Below, piece by piece: positions 5,153 to 5,283 of a stretch of DNA of 5,283 nucleotides. Position numbers and translations under genes: made by a program. The stretch is from positions 1 through 5,283 of the forward strand of contig JASLCP010000008.1 of the NCBI GenBank assembly GCA_030151825.1, written 5' to 3'. The stretch is from Candidatus Saccharimonadales bacterium (GTDB lineage: Bacteria; Patescibacteriota; Saccharimonadia; Saccharimonadales; Saccharimonadaceae). Position 1 is the first letter of the stretch. Each line of letters starts with the position of its first letter. Under the pieces are notes generated by a model. The model made no database searches, had not been told where the DNA came from, and saw only the letters and a program-made list of their open reading frames with translations.

Positions 5153-5283
5153 GCTTTTTTCTGATCCTTCTCGTAATTGTCGCGATCTTTGAGCATTTTG
5201 TTGCGTAGCGAGATTAATTGGCTGCGGCGGCCAAACCAATACGCCGGGAACAACAGGAACAATGCAAACGCTGCCGGGATCCA
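5149..5283 (-). CDS. C-terminal end of an unidentified membrane protein (5' end outside window)
   Basis: The last 44 codons of a minus-strand gene that enters from the right edge. A hydrophobic segment, 'IPAAFALFLLFPAYWF' at visible residues 2-17, is followed by a strongly charged tail, 'GRRSQLISLRNKMLKDRDN' then 'YEKDQKKA', and a TGA stop. This fits a C-terminal transmembrane anchor with a basic cytoplasmic tail under the positive-inside rule. Hydrophobicity, codon structure and the exact hand-over to the downstream promoter support a real gene. The family cannot be named from this piece. Its stop overlaps the -35 box of the surface-protein promoter, and no terminator was seen in the 75-78 bases between the two genes, so it may read through into them. 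It may belong to the same envelope gene set (inference). Confidence 0.7.
   Translation of the reverse strand, partial: WIPAAFALFLLFPAYWFGRRSQLISLRNKMLKDRDNYEKDQKKA

Noticed and set aside
5153..5160. A6 run as a programmed frameshift site in the truncated gene
   Set aside because: The zero frame reads CAG AAA AAA GCT TGA, so the run is not a standard X XXY YYZ heptamer in phase, and a shift would gain little coding sequence.

Overview
The window looks like the chromosome of a small-genome bacterium of the Candidate Phyla Radiation, most likely Candidatus Saccharibacteria (TM7) or a near relative. This is inferred from protein character, not from a database search: a Crp-like regulator with a 'PGDIFPETWIF' segment, a stand-alone receiver ending in 'LKAWASP', short intergenic gaps, and exported Ala/Thr/Asn-rich proteins with paired cysteines. 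The standard code fits all genes; there are no in-frame TGA codons, and one TGA serves as a stop.

Layout. On the + strand, only the 3' part of a Crp/Fnr-type transcription factor is present (1-506). It converges, with one base between stop codons, on a five-gene minus-strand block. Read in the direction of transcription (right to left) the block is: (1) the last 44 codons of an unidentified protein with a C-terminal membrane segment (5283-5149); (2) an exported cysteine-paired beta-rich surface protein (5070-3940); (3) a membrane-anchored two-domain beta-sandwich protein resembling the DUF916/WxL-interacting-protein family (3809-2802); (4) a CHASE-domain sensor histidine kinase (2718-967); (5) a receiver-only response regulator (885-508). 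No RNA gene, CRISPR array, insertion sequence or origin was seen. No gene-free stretch exceeds about 130 bases.

How it works together (inference). The two envelope genes resemble the WxL-protein/WxL-interacting-protein pairs of Gram-positive bacteria, although the surface protein has no WxL motif and no tryptophan at all. Each is followed or preceded by strong punctuation: perfect 32-bp and 30-bp palindromes (probable terminators) lie after the surface gene and after the DUF916-like gene. Each gene therefore probably has its own promoter. These two promoters share a 15-base element (14 of 15 identical) at the same distance from the -35 box, which points to co-regulation without an operon. The kinase gene has a good sigma70-type promoter placed so that transcription should begin at or next to the A of its ATG, so its mRNA is probably leaderless. 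The kinase and receiver form a likely signalling pair whose output is protein-protein interaction, since the receiver has no DNA-binding domain.

The main points for follow-up are the shared promoter element, the WxL-less envelope pair, and the leaderless kinase promoter.
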